Assembly: GCA_903813345.2 (NCBI GenBank)
Contig: CAIIXF020000005.1
Coordinates: 1,924,001-1,988,000, forward strand
DNA from: Owenia fusiformis
Taxonomy: Eukaryota; Annelida; Polychaeta; Sabellida; Oweniidae
DNA length: 64,000 nt
Direction of reading: 5' to 3'
The position numbers were made by a program, and so were the translations under genes. A model generated the notes under the pieces. The model was not told where the DNA came from. It ran no database searches and saw only the letters and a program-made list of their open reading frames with translations. Shown here in pieces: positions 24,301 to 39,300 of the stretch. Positions within the stretch are counted from its first letter, which is position 1. Each line of letters opens with the position of its first letter.

Positions 24301-27300
24301 AAGATGATAGATGTATCGAGTTTATTTCAAGATGTTCTGAAGATGCTTCATGTTTTAATTACACTGGGACAACATGTATAGATGTACTATGTCAGTGTCA
24401 AGAAGGTTATCAATACAATGGCAAGACATGCACAGAACAATTGAGTGCATGTATAACTGACAAAGAATGTCAGAATATGTATCTGAACTCTCAATGTAAC
24501 AATGGTAGATGCCTTTGTCAAAAAAACTATATATATCACAGATCATTGTGCTTACCAACATTCTCAAGTTGTACTAATGAAGGCATGTGTTCAGATGTAA
24601 CCCCTCATGCAGCTTGCGTGAAAGGTACTTGTTTGTGCAAAGAGGGATATATACTTAATGGACAGCAATGCAGTGCAGCCTTATCAAAGTGCAATGTGAC
24701 CGAAGATTGTCAGATTGAAATGACTGCAACAGTGTGTATTGATAGCTATTGTGTATGTTCAGAAGGTCTTATATTTGATGGCATATCATGTATAAAGACT
24801 CATTCACGGTGCCTCAATGAAACCAAGTGTTCTGTTCAAAATTCAGTGTGTTATGATGGATATTGTATTTGCCCACAGACACATGTGTATCATGGAGGAT
24901 CATGTTCAGAGGTTATTTCAAAATGTCTGACAAGTCAGGATTGTGACAGGGACACAAAGAACTCTGAATGTATTGATGGAGCTTGTGTTTGTAAAGAAAA
25001 TTATGTTTATAATGGAGAGAATTGCCTAAAAGGCGTAGGCTATTGTAGCAATGATACAGTATGTGAGGCAATAGATGGTCATTCAGTCTGTCTTAATGGA
25101 GTCTGTTTATGCAAACCTGGCTACACTCAAGGTGGTCACGGGTGTACCAGGACATTTGGGAGATGCCAATATGACCAGGATTGTGAATTGGATTCATACA
25201 GTAACACAACAACTTGCACTGAAGGCTATTGTACATGCCTTACTGAATATCAGTACATCAACGGTACTTGTCAGACAGTCATTGATGTTTGTAGTGCAAA
25301 TCAGCCATGTGATCAACAAAACACTATCTGCTTTGAAGAAAAGTGCATCTGTGAGACTAATTTTGTTCATGATGAGGAATATTGCTCTTTAATACTAGAC
25401 AACTGCAAAGATTTGTTTGATTGTAAAAGAATTTCTCCTCGTGCCACATGCTTCAATGGTTACTGCATCTGTGAGCCTGATTATGTCTTTGATGGAATCA
25501 AATGTGCTGAACAGATCAGTGAAGTTTCTTGTGAAGACAACTCTACCTGTGAATTTATTGCATCCAATTCATACTGCCATAGTAGTCTTTGTATTTGCAA
25601 AGATGAATACATGTTTGATGGTGACACATGTAAAAATGTAATTGCTGCTTGTGAAAATGACCAGACGTGTAAAGATATTGCATTGAATACACATTGTATT
25701 GACAGTGCATGTGTGTGTATGGACAGCCATGTCTTTGATGGCAAAACATGCACTGAAGTGATTGATGTTTGTAACGACAATAACACATGTAAGCAGTCTG
25801 TAGAAAACAGTTATTGCTATGAAGGAGTGTGTATTTGCCAAAGTGATCACATCTACGTTTTAAGTGAAAACAAATGCATTCCAACCCTAACTGAATGCTT
25901 CAGCAATGAATCATCATGTGAGAAGCACACTTTGGGATCTTTCTGCTACAACGGATATTGCATATGCCAGGAGAACATGGTCAGCAATGCACAGAGCTGC
26001 ACTGAAGTGTTTAATACATGCAGTACCAACTCATCATGTGAAGAACATGTCCACAATTCAGTTTGCTTTAAAGGAAGCTGCATTTGCCCAAATGGTTTTA
26101 TTTATGATGGTGTGTCATGCTCTGCTCAATTAGGAACATGTGAGACACAACATCAATGTGATAAAAGTATTCAGAACTCATATTGTTATGAGGGGTTCTG
26201 TATTTGCCCAGGGCATTACATTCACAATGGGGATATGTGTGTGGAAGTGACAATTGAATGTACAGACACATCAACATGTGAAGAAACAATGTCTTACTCT
26301 GAATGTAGAGAAGGTTATTGTATGTGCCCAGAAGGAATGATATCTAATGGAGAATCATGTGCGCCCATCTTACTTGAGTGCCCTGTAAATAGTTCCTGCA
26401 CTGACCATATCTCCAATTCTGTTTGTATGAGTAGGCATTGTATATGTCCTAGAGGGTCAACTATATACAATGATAAGTGTGTTGAAATACTTGACAAATG
26501 TAAAGAAAACCAGGAATGCATTCAACCACATTCTTTTTGCCTTGCTACAGATTGTGTCTGCGAATTTGGATACATTTCTGATAGTGGTTCATGCGATGCC
26601 ATATTAGGTGAGTGCCCTATACACTCAAGTTGCAGTAATGCTTATAGTCATTCTAAATGCTTAAAAGGACATTGTGTATGTTTAGATGGATTTCGGTTCA
26701 ATGGGGAAAAATGCACAGCACAATTGATGTCATGTAACCAAAGCAACACTTGCAATGACAATTACACTTATTCATTGTGTATAGATGGCAAATGTGTATG
26801 CAATCCTGGCTTTCAATTTGATGGGGAGATGTGCAGTAAGATATTGTCAGCTTGTTCTGATGTAACCGATTGTATGTCCATGAGCTCCAGTGCAGTTTGC
26901 ATAGATGGTTCTTGTGTATGTTCACCAGGAATGCTCTATAAAGAAGGGAAATGTGTCAAAATGCTCTCATTATGTAATGACATGACAATGTGTTCTACAA
27001 TCTATCCTGGTTCAAATTGTGTAGGAAATAACTGTATTTGTAAAGATGATAGAATTTTCAATGATGACAAATGCACCAAGATATTTGCAACATGTATGAA
27101 TAACTCACAATGTACTCATTCACATAGCTTATGCTTAGATGGACAATGTGTATGTGAACCAGACTTCATGTACAATGGTGTATCATGTGTCCCTACATTG
27201 TCGAAGTGTGAATCCAATTTAACTTGTCTTGATAACTATTATGGGTCAATTTGCTATGAAGGGAATTGTATATGTTCCAGTGACACTGTCTATAACACAG

Positions 27301-30300
27301 GAAAATGTGTGAAAATATTAATGGCATGTGATTCAAACTCGACATGTACCAATATCAGTGATGGATCATTTTGTTTTGAGGGCCAGTGTATATGCCCACG
27401 TGGTACAATATTTCATGGAGAGAGATGTTCATCAATATTGATGGCATGTGATTCAAACGCGACATGTTCCAATATCAGTAATGGATCATTTTGTTTTGAG
27501 GGCCATTGTATATGCCCAAGTAACACAATATATCATGAAGAGAGATGTTCATCAATATTGATGGCATGTGATTCAAACTCCACATGTACCAATATCAGTA
27601 ATGGATCATTTTGTTTTGAGGGCCATTGTATATGCCCAAGTGGTACAATATTTCATGGAGAGAGATGTTCACCCATATTGATGGCATGTGATTCAAACTC
27701 CACATGTACCAATATCAGTAATGGATCATTTTGTTTTGAGGGCCATTGTATATGCCCAAGTGGTACAATATATCATGAGGACAGATGTTCATCAATATTG
27801 ATGGCATGTGATTCAAACTCCACATGTACCAATATCAGTTATGGATCATTTTGTTTTGAGGGCCATTGTATATGCCCAAGTGGTACAATATATCATGAGG
27901 ACAGATGTTCCTCAATATTGATGGCATGTGATTCAAACTCCACATGTTCCAATATCAGTAATGGATCATTTTGTTTTGAGGGCCATTGTATATGCCCAAG
28001 TGGTACAATATATCATGAGGACAGATGTTCATCAATATTGATGGCATGTGATTCAAACTCCACATGTACCAATATCAGTTATGGATCATTTTGTTTTGAG
28101 GGCCATTGTATATGCCCAAGTGACACAATATTTCATGGAGAGAGATATTCACCCATATTGATGGCATGTGATTCAAACTCCACATGTACCAATATCAGTA
28201 ATGGATCATTTTGTTTTGAGGGCCATTGTATATGCCCAAGTGGTACAATATATCATGAGGACAGATGTTCATCAATATTGATGGCATGTGATTCAAACTC
28301 CACATGTACCAATATCAGTTATGGATCATTTTGTTTTGAGGGCCATTGTATATGCCCAAGTAACACAATATATCATGAAGAGAGATGTTCATCAATATTG
28401 ATGGCATGTGATTCAAACTCCACATGTACCAATATCAGTAATGGATCATTTTGTTTTGAGGGCCATTGTATATGCCCAAGTGGTACAATATATCATGAGG
28501 ACAGATGTTCCTCAATATTGATGGCATGTGATTCAAACTCCACATGTTCCAATATCAGTTATGGATCATTTTGTTTTGAGGGCCATTGTATATGCCCAAG
28601 TGGCACAATATATCATGAGGACAGATGTTCATCAATATTGATGGCATGTGATTCAAACTCCACATGTACCAATATCAGTTATGGATCATTTTGTTTTGAG
28701 GGCCATTGTATATGCCCAAGTGACACAATATTTCATGAAGAGAGATGTTCATCAATATTGATGGCATGTGATTCAAACTCCACATGTACCAATATCAGTT
28801 ATGGATCATTTTGTTTTGAGGGCCATTGTATATGCCCAAGTGACACAATATTTCATGGAGAGAGATGTTCACCCATATTGATGGCATGTGATTCAAACTC
28901 CACATGTACCAATATCAGTAATGGATCATTTTGTTTTGAGGGCCATTGTATATGCCCAAGTGGTACAATATATCATGAGGACAGATGTTCATCAATATTG
29001 ATGGCATGTGATTCAAACTCCACATGTACCAATATCAGTTATGGATCATTTTGTTTTCAGGGCCATTGTATATGCCCAAGTAACACAATATATCATGAAG
29101 AGAGATGTTCATCAATATTGATGGCATGTGATTCAAACTCCACATGTACCAATATCAGTTATGGATCATTTTGTTTTGAGGGCCATTGTATATGCCCAAG
29201 TAACACAATATATCATGAAGAGAGATGTTCATCAATATTGATGGCATGTGATTCAAACTCCACATGTACCAATATCAGTAATGGATCATTTTGTTTTGAG
29301 GGCCAGTGTATATGCCCAAGTGGTACAATATATCATGAAGAGAGTTGTTCGCCAATATTGATGGCATGTGATTCAAACTCCACATGTACCAATATCAGTG
29401 ATGGATCATTTTGTTTTGAGGGCCAGTGTATATGCCCAAGTGGTACAATATTTCATGAAGAGAGATGTTCACCAATATTGATGCCATGTGATTCAAACTC
29501 TATATGTACCAATATCAGTGATGGATCATTTTGTTTTGAGGGTCAGTGTATATGCCCAAGTGGTACAATATTTCATGAAGAGAGATGTTCAGCCATATTG
29601 ATGGCATGTGATTCAAACTCCACATGTACCAATATCAGTTTTGGATCATTTTGTTTTGAGGGCCAGTGTATATGCCCAAGTGACACAATATTTCATGAGG
29701 ACAGATGTTCCTTAATATTGATGGCATGTGATTCAAACTCGACATGTTCCAATATCAGTTATGGATCATTTTGTTTTGAGGGCCAGTGTATATGCCCAAG
29801 TGACACAATATTTCATGGAGAGAGATGTTCCTTAATATTGATGGCATGTGATTCAAACTCGACATGTTCCAATATCAGTTATGGATCATTTTGTTTTGAG
29901 GGCCAGTGTATATGCCCAAGTGACACAATATTTCATGAGGACAGATGTTCCTTAATATTGATGGCATGTGATTCAAACTCGACATGTTCCAATATCAGTT
30001 ATGGATCATTTTGTTTTGAGGGTCAGTGTATATGCCCAAGTGACACAATATTTCATGAGGACAGATGTTCACCCATATTGATGGCTTGTGATTCAAACTC
30101 GACATGTTCCAATATCAGTTATGGATCATTTTGTTTTGAGGGCCATTGTATATGCCCAAGTGACACAATATTTCATGAGGAGAGATGTTCTCCAATATTG
30201 AGGGCATGTGATTCAAACTCCACGTGTACCAATATTAACTCTGGTTCATTCTGCTTTGAGGGACAATGCATTTGTTCTGCAGAGACAATATTTGATGGAA

Positions 30301-33300
30301 AAAGGTGTGCTTCAATTTTGGCAACCTGTAAGAATGAAGATATTTGTAAAGGTCGTCTGCCAATTGCTGTTTGCCATGAGGGGTATTGTATTTGCAGAGA
30401 TGATTACAGTTTCTACAAAGATACCTGCATGCAAAGTATGTTATTGACTTTTAATTTCAATTTGGTGTTCATCATAAAACTTATAATTGCATTTACAACT
30501 ACAAACACCAATTTTTACTTTATCTGATTTCTTTGTAAAGTTTACTAATACTGACCTGCTGTTGCACATTCTTTGCTAATCTTTCAAACTATTGCTTTAT
30601 AACATGCTTGTCTATATGCTTTAGAGATATCAACATCCTATGAATGCTCCAGAACTCCACTTCCTTCTGGCTGTTAGGCTTTTGTATTTGGAGGAAATGT
30701 GATATTCAAGTATGCATAAGCAATTTTGTTGTGTTGTAGTGCTTTATTCTGGCTGTTCATCTACTGCTTATTGTTCTATGTTGTTTGGAGCTGCTGTATG
30801 TCATATAGATATGTGTCATTGTGCCCCTGGCTACCAGCTTCATGATCATGCGTGTAAACTTGGTAAGTTTGTGTTGGAAGAAATCTTCAAGGTTACAACT
30901 TGCATTACATACCATTGATGCATGTACAGGATGATTAATAATGATAGACCTTCCAATAAACACTGCCACCGTTTGATACACCAGAAAAACTATGATATAC
31001 TGGCTAGATGAATGATGTCATTGGTTGTAGGTAGAAATCTTACCATGCCAAAAAGGATTAACTTATTGCTAAATTTTGAAAAAATACATCCAATGGCAAC
31101 AGGAATCTAGCAAATATATCACAGCTCTTTTGATGTACCTGTAGGAGGCAGGGTTCATCGGAAAGGTCTATTCTTTTAATTATTATTACCAGATTTAAAT
31201 TGGCTCATGTTGGCAGAAAAGGGGACATATATTGTATCATGCAAACAATTAAGATCATAGATGAACCATATTCACATTCCAAAAGAAATTGAATTCAATG
31301 GGGTTTAATTAATTATATTCAATTATCCACTTTTGCCTTTGGTGTATAGGTTAGCACTCTGGACTTCTGATGCTTGGTCCTGGGTTCAGTCCCAGCATGT
31401 GGCAAAAGGAGCTAGTTTATGTTAACTGCTACACCAGAGGCGTGACTACTAGAGTGGAACTAACTCAATAAAAGACCTGTGTTGGCTAAAACTGTCTGTC
31501 GTCCTAGTCAGGAGAAAGATACCAGTTCCTGTCAGATTAATACATTGGAGGGGGAGGGGGGGGCTTTTTTACCTGACAATATCAAGTTACATTATCCTAC
31601 CACATGTATATGCCCTATGGTGTCTGTGTGAGATAATTGTAACTAAAATGAAATGAAAGTTCTATTATCTAAAATTAATGTTGTAGAAGTAATGCCAATT
31701 TTACACTGATAGGTACGTTATATATCATCAGAAATTATATAAATTGTTTCAGTTTGTAATGAAGATAAGGATTGTTTACTGATCGAATCATCCAGCATTG
31801 AGTCAGTGTATGTAAACTACAGATGTCTTGATGGACTCTGTGTGAATGGTGAGTATAATTTTTTTTAGGATTTATGAAAGTCATCTTGCCTTTTGGTAAC
31901 TAAAAATTGAATCCAGTACTATTAATAAAGATTATTGATTATAAGGCTTTAGCTAATATATACATGAGTGCATAAGTTAATGATTTTGGTTTGATATCTT
32001 CAATTGAATAAGATTTGGAGTTTGATCTTGAGTTTGATTTGTTCTTGCTTGTTTATGCACTATGTAATGCTTTGCTTCATTTGGTGGCATGGCGTTAGCT
32101 TATATGAATTCAGTATATGTATAATTTGACTATAAGAATGCTGTTATTTATAACTAGTCCAACCAATGGATATTCTAGTAATACCTACACCAACAACACC
32201 TGTTTTAACCACCTCAACAACAACAAGAACAACAACAACAACAGAAAGTGTAACTGAAGCACAAACAACAGTAAGTGAAACAGGAAAACCAACAACAGAA
32301 CATTCTACTGAGTCATATACTGAGATGACCACTTTAGACACCACAGTTGATGATCAAACTACAGTTCCAACTGAACCATCCACTACTGCAGACATTACTG
32401 TTGCATCAACTCTAAAAGTCACAAGTAAAGCAGCTGCAACAGAGCATACAACCAGTGAGGCCACTACAGAGCTGACAACCCACAAGGAACAAATTACTTC
32501 TGATTCAACAACAGTGGTAGCTACTACAGAGACTGCATCTACTGTTCCCAGCACAACTGCACCTACAACCCCAACAACTGAACCAACAAGCCCAACAACT
32601 GAACTAACAACCCCAACAACTGAACTAACAACCCCAACAACTGAACTAACAACCCCAAAAACTGCACCTACAACCCCAACAACTGAACCAACAACCTCAA
32701 CAGCTGCACCTACAACCCCAACGACTGAACTAACAACCCCAAAAACTGCACCTACAACCCCAACAACTGAACCAACAACCTCAACTAGCTCTCCGACATC
32801 TTCAATGCCCATGTTAGATACCACAACAGGCTTGCATGTAGAGACCACAGGTGCTTTGCTTTACTGCTTCATTGCTTTATATTTTATGCAAATTTGCACC
32901 ATAGTTTATCATTGTAGCTCGCATATAGTAGAATATGGTAGTATTATTGTTGCATTGTTTCAAACCATGCTATCATGTTTAATAATATTTTGCTCTTATT
33001 ACGCATTGTATCTTGCATGTTATGCATACTTTCTTTTTAATTTGGAAATGCTAATGTCTCAATATTTGGCAATAGGGAGGAAATGCTACACACTTTTAAG
33101 AGAACACATACATGAATGTGGAATATTATGACCCCCAAGGAAATGCTATCTCAATCTCAACTGTTTTTTTCCAGGGACCTAATTACAACAATTTTCCTTA
33201 CACCTTTATACTCTGTCAAGCAAGGATCATATTTTCCTTGACCTTTATACTCTGTCAAGCAAGGATCATATTTTCCTTGACCTTTATACTTTGTCAAGCA

Positions 33301-36300
33301 AGGATCATATTTTCCTTGACCTTTATACTCTTTCAAGCAAGGATCCTATTTTCCTTACACCTTTATACTCTGTCAAGCAAGGATCATATTTTCCTTGACC
33401 TTTATACTCTGTCAAGCAAGGATCATATTTTCCTTGACCTTTATACTCTGTCAAGCAAGGATCATAATTTTACACGCTCACTACCCATTTCCAAAAAATG
33501 TGTAGCTTAACCTCCCTATAAGCTCTACAAAATATAAACTGAAGCAATTTGAATATTTGCGCTTTGGTTATACATGTGATATTGTGCTGCATCAATACCA
33601 ATTATGTGGCTATATTTTCAAGCACTAGTCCTTATTTTGGTGGCATATTCAACCATTTTAGCGCCAGAAGAAGTAACAACGGAGCCTCAAACAACAACAA
33701 CAACTACCACTACTATTCCTACAACAACAAGCACTATTGCCATGACAACAACTGAAAATTTGCCAACCACTACCATGGTAACCACAAGTGAGTCCCTCAC
33801 ACTATCAATGAATAAATCAGGTGCTTTATTTATGGACTGTAAATAACATACTATGTTGTGTGGTACATTGTAAAAAGTGATTCGAGAGGTGAAAATGGAC
33901 AAAAGGCATGCATTGAATTGCATTTAACTATCTTAGCCTCGTTGAGCATTTTCATCTTGTAAGGGCTAATTCAATACTAGGTGTGCCATAAATAAAGTAA
34001 TGATGCAGATATATGTATCAAACAAATTCTAATTATGGAAAATTAATTTAATTTGTCAAATATAGCCGAGGCAATTACAACAGAAGCTACCACTGTTCCA
34101 ACAACAGCTACAACAATAGTGACCACGCAGGAAACAACAATTACAACAATGGAGAGCACGACAGAAATTACAACAAATCCAACAAAAGCAACAACTGAAC
34201 CAGAGACTATAACAGCAGCAACAACACAACCAATGACCACAACTGTCCAAGAAACAACCCCTGAGAGTACAACCACTGAAGACTTGACAACCATTGAAGA
34301 TGAAGTAACAACCAGTTTGGCATTAACAACTGCTACAACAGAAGCTGAAACAAGTGATCCAACAACCTCTGAAAGTGCAGCCACTACAACTGAAGAACAG
34401 AATACAACATTTGACAACATCACTACACCTATTGACACAACTGTGCACACCACCATTGAATCAACAACTGTCCAATTCACAACCACAACAAGTAGTAAGT
34501 AAACTACATACATCCTTGTTATACATGCATGACCTTATTATTCATCTGTCTTGTGCATTCAATAGATTGTTTCAGGTTAAAATCTTTTGGGCATAAAATC
34601 TCTGCTTGAATGAATTTCCAGTATGGCTGCTCAATTCAAAATGGCCACCATTTAAAAAAATCGAATCTTTGTTTCTATCATGTAATCTTAATTCTGTCAT
34701 GTAATCTAGAATAGTAGGGAGTGATAGATGAAATGTGTTTTGTTCAGTGGGATTTGTTACCCTGGGGAGTTTTTTGAGTTAAGTCTCATAATTTTTTTCC
34801 TTTCCCTATGGATAAAGCATAGCATAATATGACAAACCCTCTTTTAATATACTGTTGACAGTATGTATATTCTTCAGCTGTCACTTCTACAGAGTATGAA
34901 AACAAGACCACCCCTCCACCGGTGTATGTCCCTGTAAAGCCCATAGAGTTTGAACCCGCTGAGGCTAAACATGCAACAACTGTGGGTGTCTCTATCTCCG
35001 TCATTCAGATGAGTGCATTCCTCATCATTATTGTCATTGATATCCCAAAGTTGCTGAGTGACCTCCGCGGGGGTGTGATGAACATAGTCAGCTGCTATCG
35101 ACACATGAAGTGGAAACGGGAACAGAAAAGACTCATGGCTATGGGACAGGGAGAGGCTGGGATGTCAGGAGTGGGGGTAAGAAATTATTTCATTTGTTAT
35201 CTTATAAAGAGAGGCCTCGGGAGTGGCCATTGTGTATCGAGAGTTCCAGTAAGAAAGTAGTCATCAATTGTTATATGGATAGAGGTCAGTGTAACATGGG
35301 TGGGTTAGGGATAAAGTAATTGTTTAACTGCGATTTTATTTTAGTAAGGGATGGGCTGCATATCAGGGGTGATTGTGTGTGAGGGGGAGGGGTCGGGTGT
35401 AAACAAATTTTCTTATAAAAGTTTCTTTAATCTTCAATACACATGGATTTCCAACGGATTTCCCACGATTGTTCATGATGAAAGACATTTAATACACTAG
35501 AAAATCACTTAGAAAACCAAGCTAGAAAGTATTTGTTTATCAATACTGAAAAAATATTTCTTTTTTACCCCATCTTCTGTACTAAGTTTGACGCACCATC
35601 AAAGTAACACCATGGATGACCTTCCATTTTTAAGATGTACACCTACTCAAATGTCATGCTACAGACTATAATTTAACACGAAGTTGTCGGAAAAAATTCA
35701 ATATAAGAATATACTGGCGGTGGCAGCTAGATATTTGATTTTCAAATGTAGCAGTGATTCTAGCATTTACTCTCTCTCACTTTTGCTACATTGACACAAG
35801 GGCAATTAATTTGGAATTTTGGAATTTGTCACTTTTGGAGAAATTCTTGTCAACATTTCAAAAGTTGTGAATATTAAGACTTTATTTGAAAACCAAATTT
35901 CTAACCACCAGTATATTCTTAAATTGGAATTATTAACTAAAGCTTCGAGCCAAATGATAGCTTATAATCGAGAAAACAAAACTCACCAAAAACCAGAAGG
36001 ACATCCATATTTTTACTTTGACGTTAGGTCGAAGTAATTAGATGGAGAACAGTGAATTTAATAAACACAAATTGGAACTCTGTATTGCATATGTTGCATA
36101 ACAGAATTAGTATTTTATATTGGGAATAGTTATCATACTATATTCATCAAAAGCAAATTGACCTTGATTGAATTTGAATATTGTTTTATTCCCAGGATGT
36201 GATATTGCTGTATAAAACAAATGTTCATGAATAAAAGATGTCTCCTAATTAATTAGCTTTTAGTGTAATATTGAATGGAATATCGCTAGTCACCATTAGC

Positions 36301-39300
36301 CCTTACAAGAGTAGCCTGGGTTTTTCAAAAATATGATATTCATTTTACAATAGTGTATATATTCTTGAGCCAGATATTACACAATTGTTTTGTTATATCT
36401 GATGTTGATACATTGATTTCTGTATATGTATTGTCACTAGTGATATTCATTTAAGATTGCAATTGAATTGTCAGGAACATGCATTATACAAAAAGAATAT
36501 TTCCATTTTGTGTTTTGATATTGGGATTTGTTACATTCAGAGCAGATCTTTCTAGTATACAATTTGATAAAAGGGTCAAACTGATTCAGTTTATCTGTGT
36601 GATTTTCAGAACCTACTATTTGGTAAAGGTTAGGTTGTGTTCATATTTATCATAAATGTAATTAATTGTAATTATATACTTTTAGTCTGTTTTATTGCAT
36701 CATTAATATGTCACCACCATCACAACCTTTTTGTAACAGTGGGCGTTGTCCGGCAATTGTAACAAATTACAGATGGTGACATTTTGCATGCTTTTTCTAT
36801 TTTCTTTAAAGATTTTGATTTCAGTATGTTGTCTAAAATAATTTTAATCGATAATGCAGTAATAAGAAATTCCCGATGACTCCCATTTGTATCAAATTAC
36901 ATCTGTGTTATTTGTTTCTCTTGTTTTGTCTTTAACTTTTTTGTGGATGGTGTTTGGGAGTTGGTGTTTGGCATTCGGCATCTGTAACAAATGGCAGGTA
37001 ATGACATTTTGCATGTTAATGCCTTGTTATAATAGATATCATATACATATTGCCCCAATAAAACTTCAATAACTCAGATGCGAGTAGGTAGTTACCAGTT
37101 TTACCACCAGGTGGTTCGTTCTGGTCAGACAGTATGATGGGTATAATAGAAAGTTCCCTTTAACTTAAATATTCATCTGTTTTAGCGGTTCAATTTTCAT
37201 ATCACCCTTATGTATTTAATAGTTATGCAAATTAAAATATGTCCAGTAAAAGAAATTGTTATCTGTCCAAGAAAAGAAAAGATATTTCACTTTTTGTGAT
37301 TTTATAACATGGGGTCTATGGGGAATCTCCCAGAACTAGAAGTCACATTTTCAAAAAAGATTTTCAAAGTTGATAAACAATTTTCGAAACCATATTTTTA
37401 GATGTAATTTTACATGTAGATTTCAAAAATGACATCATATCACTGACTCAATTTTGAATATTTACTGACATTAATCATTAAGATTATTTCTACTCGCATC
37501 TCATCAATTAATTATTAACTTAAAATAATATTGAATATATGAAAATGTTTATGTTTTCAGTATCATGCCACAATGCATGCTAAGTGGGAGGACAGGCAGA
37601 CGCATGTGAAATATTGTAAAATCATTCGTCCTGCAAGCTATGAGGACCACAAACAGTTCAGAGAGAGGTGCAATAGCAACACATGTTTGGAGCTTTGCAC
37701 CCATACATATGAGTGCAACTGCTATGACTTCAGGTACAACTTTCCTATTGAGGCACTATAAATTTTGCAAAACCTTGGACAATTTATTTTAATTTTGCAC
37801 TGTTGCTTATACAATGATTTCTTAAAGATCTAATTCTATTGATCATAGTCTATCATCTTATTGTATTATACTGGTTATACATGTACTTATCCATGATATA
37901 CCAGGTAGTATTTAAAATTTGACCAACTTTTCAACTTGACCTATTTCTAAGAATATGATCACCAAAGAATGATGTATGCCTTCATGTATACAAAATTGTC
38001 AATAACGTGTGAATAAAGGAATTAGGATGAGGAATCACCACGTGATCTCTGCTCATGAAGAAATTTTTTGATGCCGAATTTAAAATAGCTGCCATATTTC
38101 ATAAAAAACTGAATGATAACTCAAAAACCGGTTGACAGATTTTGCTCAACTGTATTTTCTTTCCTAAACTGAGGTTCTCATATTGTTTGGTGGGATTTGC
38201 TACTCATGGGTGTTGCTGTTTTTCTACTTTACATTTGACTAAAAAGATTAAAAAGTAGAGGCAGTAACAGAATGGCAGTCTGCTCCTTTGACATTTCTTT
38301 CTCAATGAATTATAATATCAAATGTCAGTAGTTCTTTTTTAACAACAGTATCATATTTTCTCAAAGAAGATTACAGGAAATTGTGACAGAGCATGATGTT
38401 AAGTTTTATATCCTTTCTTGGAAATCATTATTTTTATCTCAAGTTGACCTTTAATGCTCATGTCAATGTCAATAAAAATAGTACATTGACGCAATATGAT
38501 CTGTAAAAACGCGAGCCTTCTGACTGTCAATTTGTAAAATAAATATGCTATTTCCTGTGTTTTATGCTAGTTTTACCAGGTTTAATTTAGTTATCTTGTT
38601 CATTATTTTTAGAAAGTCTGTTCTCCATCATTAATGTCACTCTCTTGGGATGAATTCCCTGATTTAATATATACACAGGGTGGAAGTGGAAATGTTGTAA
38701 ATGAGTGTAACCTGTCGTCAGGCTCTGAATTTAACGCTTGAGAGACACAGTAATTTTAATTTGGAAAATAAAAGTAAATATATGCATCATTATTGTCAAA
38801 ATTTCGATGTGGTTTGAAAAACTCAATAGTCAAGATGCAAGAAAATGCAAAAATATGTGTTTTTTAGAAATAGAATAGTTTAGTTGGAATATCAACAAAA
38901 TGAATAGACTTCTTGTCTTTAGGTCAAATCTTTGTTACCCCAGTTGAAAAAACTGGATTACTTCTCCAAATCTCAGTTGCAATTGTATCCTCTGGAAGTT
39001 GAGACCATATGTAGTTACAATCATATTTCCCAAGATGTTGCATTTTAGGTGTTAATTCATTTATAATGTTGAAATGAATGCATAGTTCTAGTTATATAGT
39101 ATAAATAATATGTGTCAAATTGTGCAAAATAATGTTTTGTTTGACAAACAACTGATCAGCAGAGTCTGAAGACCAGCTACACTCATTTTAATACAATGGT
39201 TGTACTTCCACCCAGTGTACAATTTACAGGGTGGGCCAATAAAAATTGGAAGATTTTTTTGTTTATTCAGTTGTCTTTATTTTTGTAGTACAATCCATGA

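Noticed and set aside
24355-26925. Other-frame open frames inside the giant exon
   Set aside because: Shadows of the module-coding frame, which is supported by regular cysteines, splice sites and phase.
31335-31402. Functional tRNA gene
   Set aside because: A and B boxes are present, but the stems do not pair well and the sequence continues into a SINE body with a G-rich tail.
32354-32848. Valine-rich minus-strand frame opposite the Thr-rich exon
   Set aside because: It is the shadow of ACA/ACC Thr codons (read as TGT/GGT-type on the other strand); the same holds for 34043-34513.
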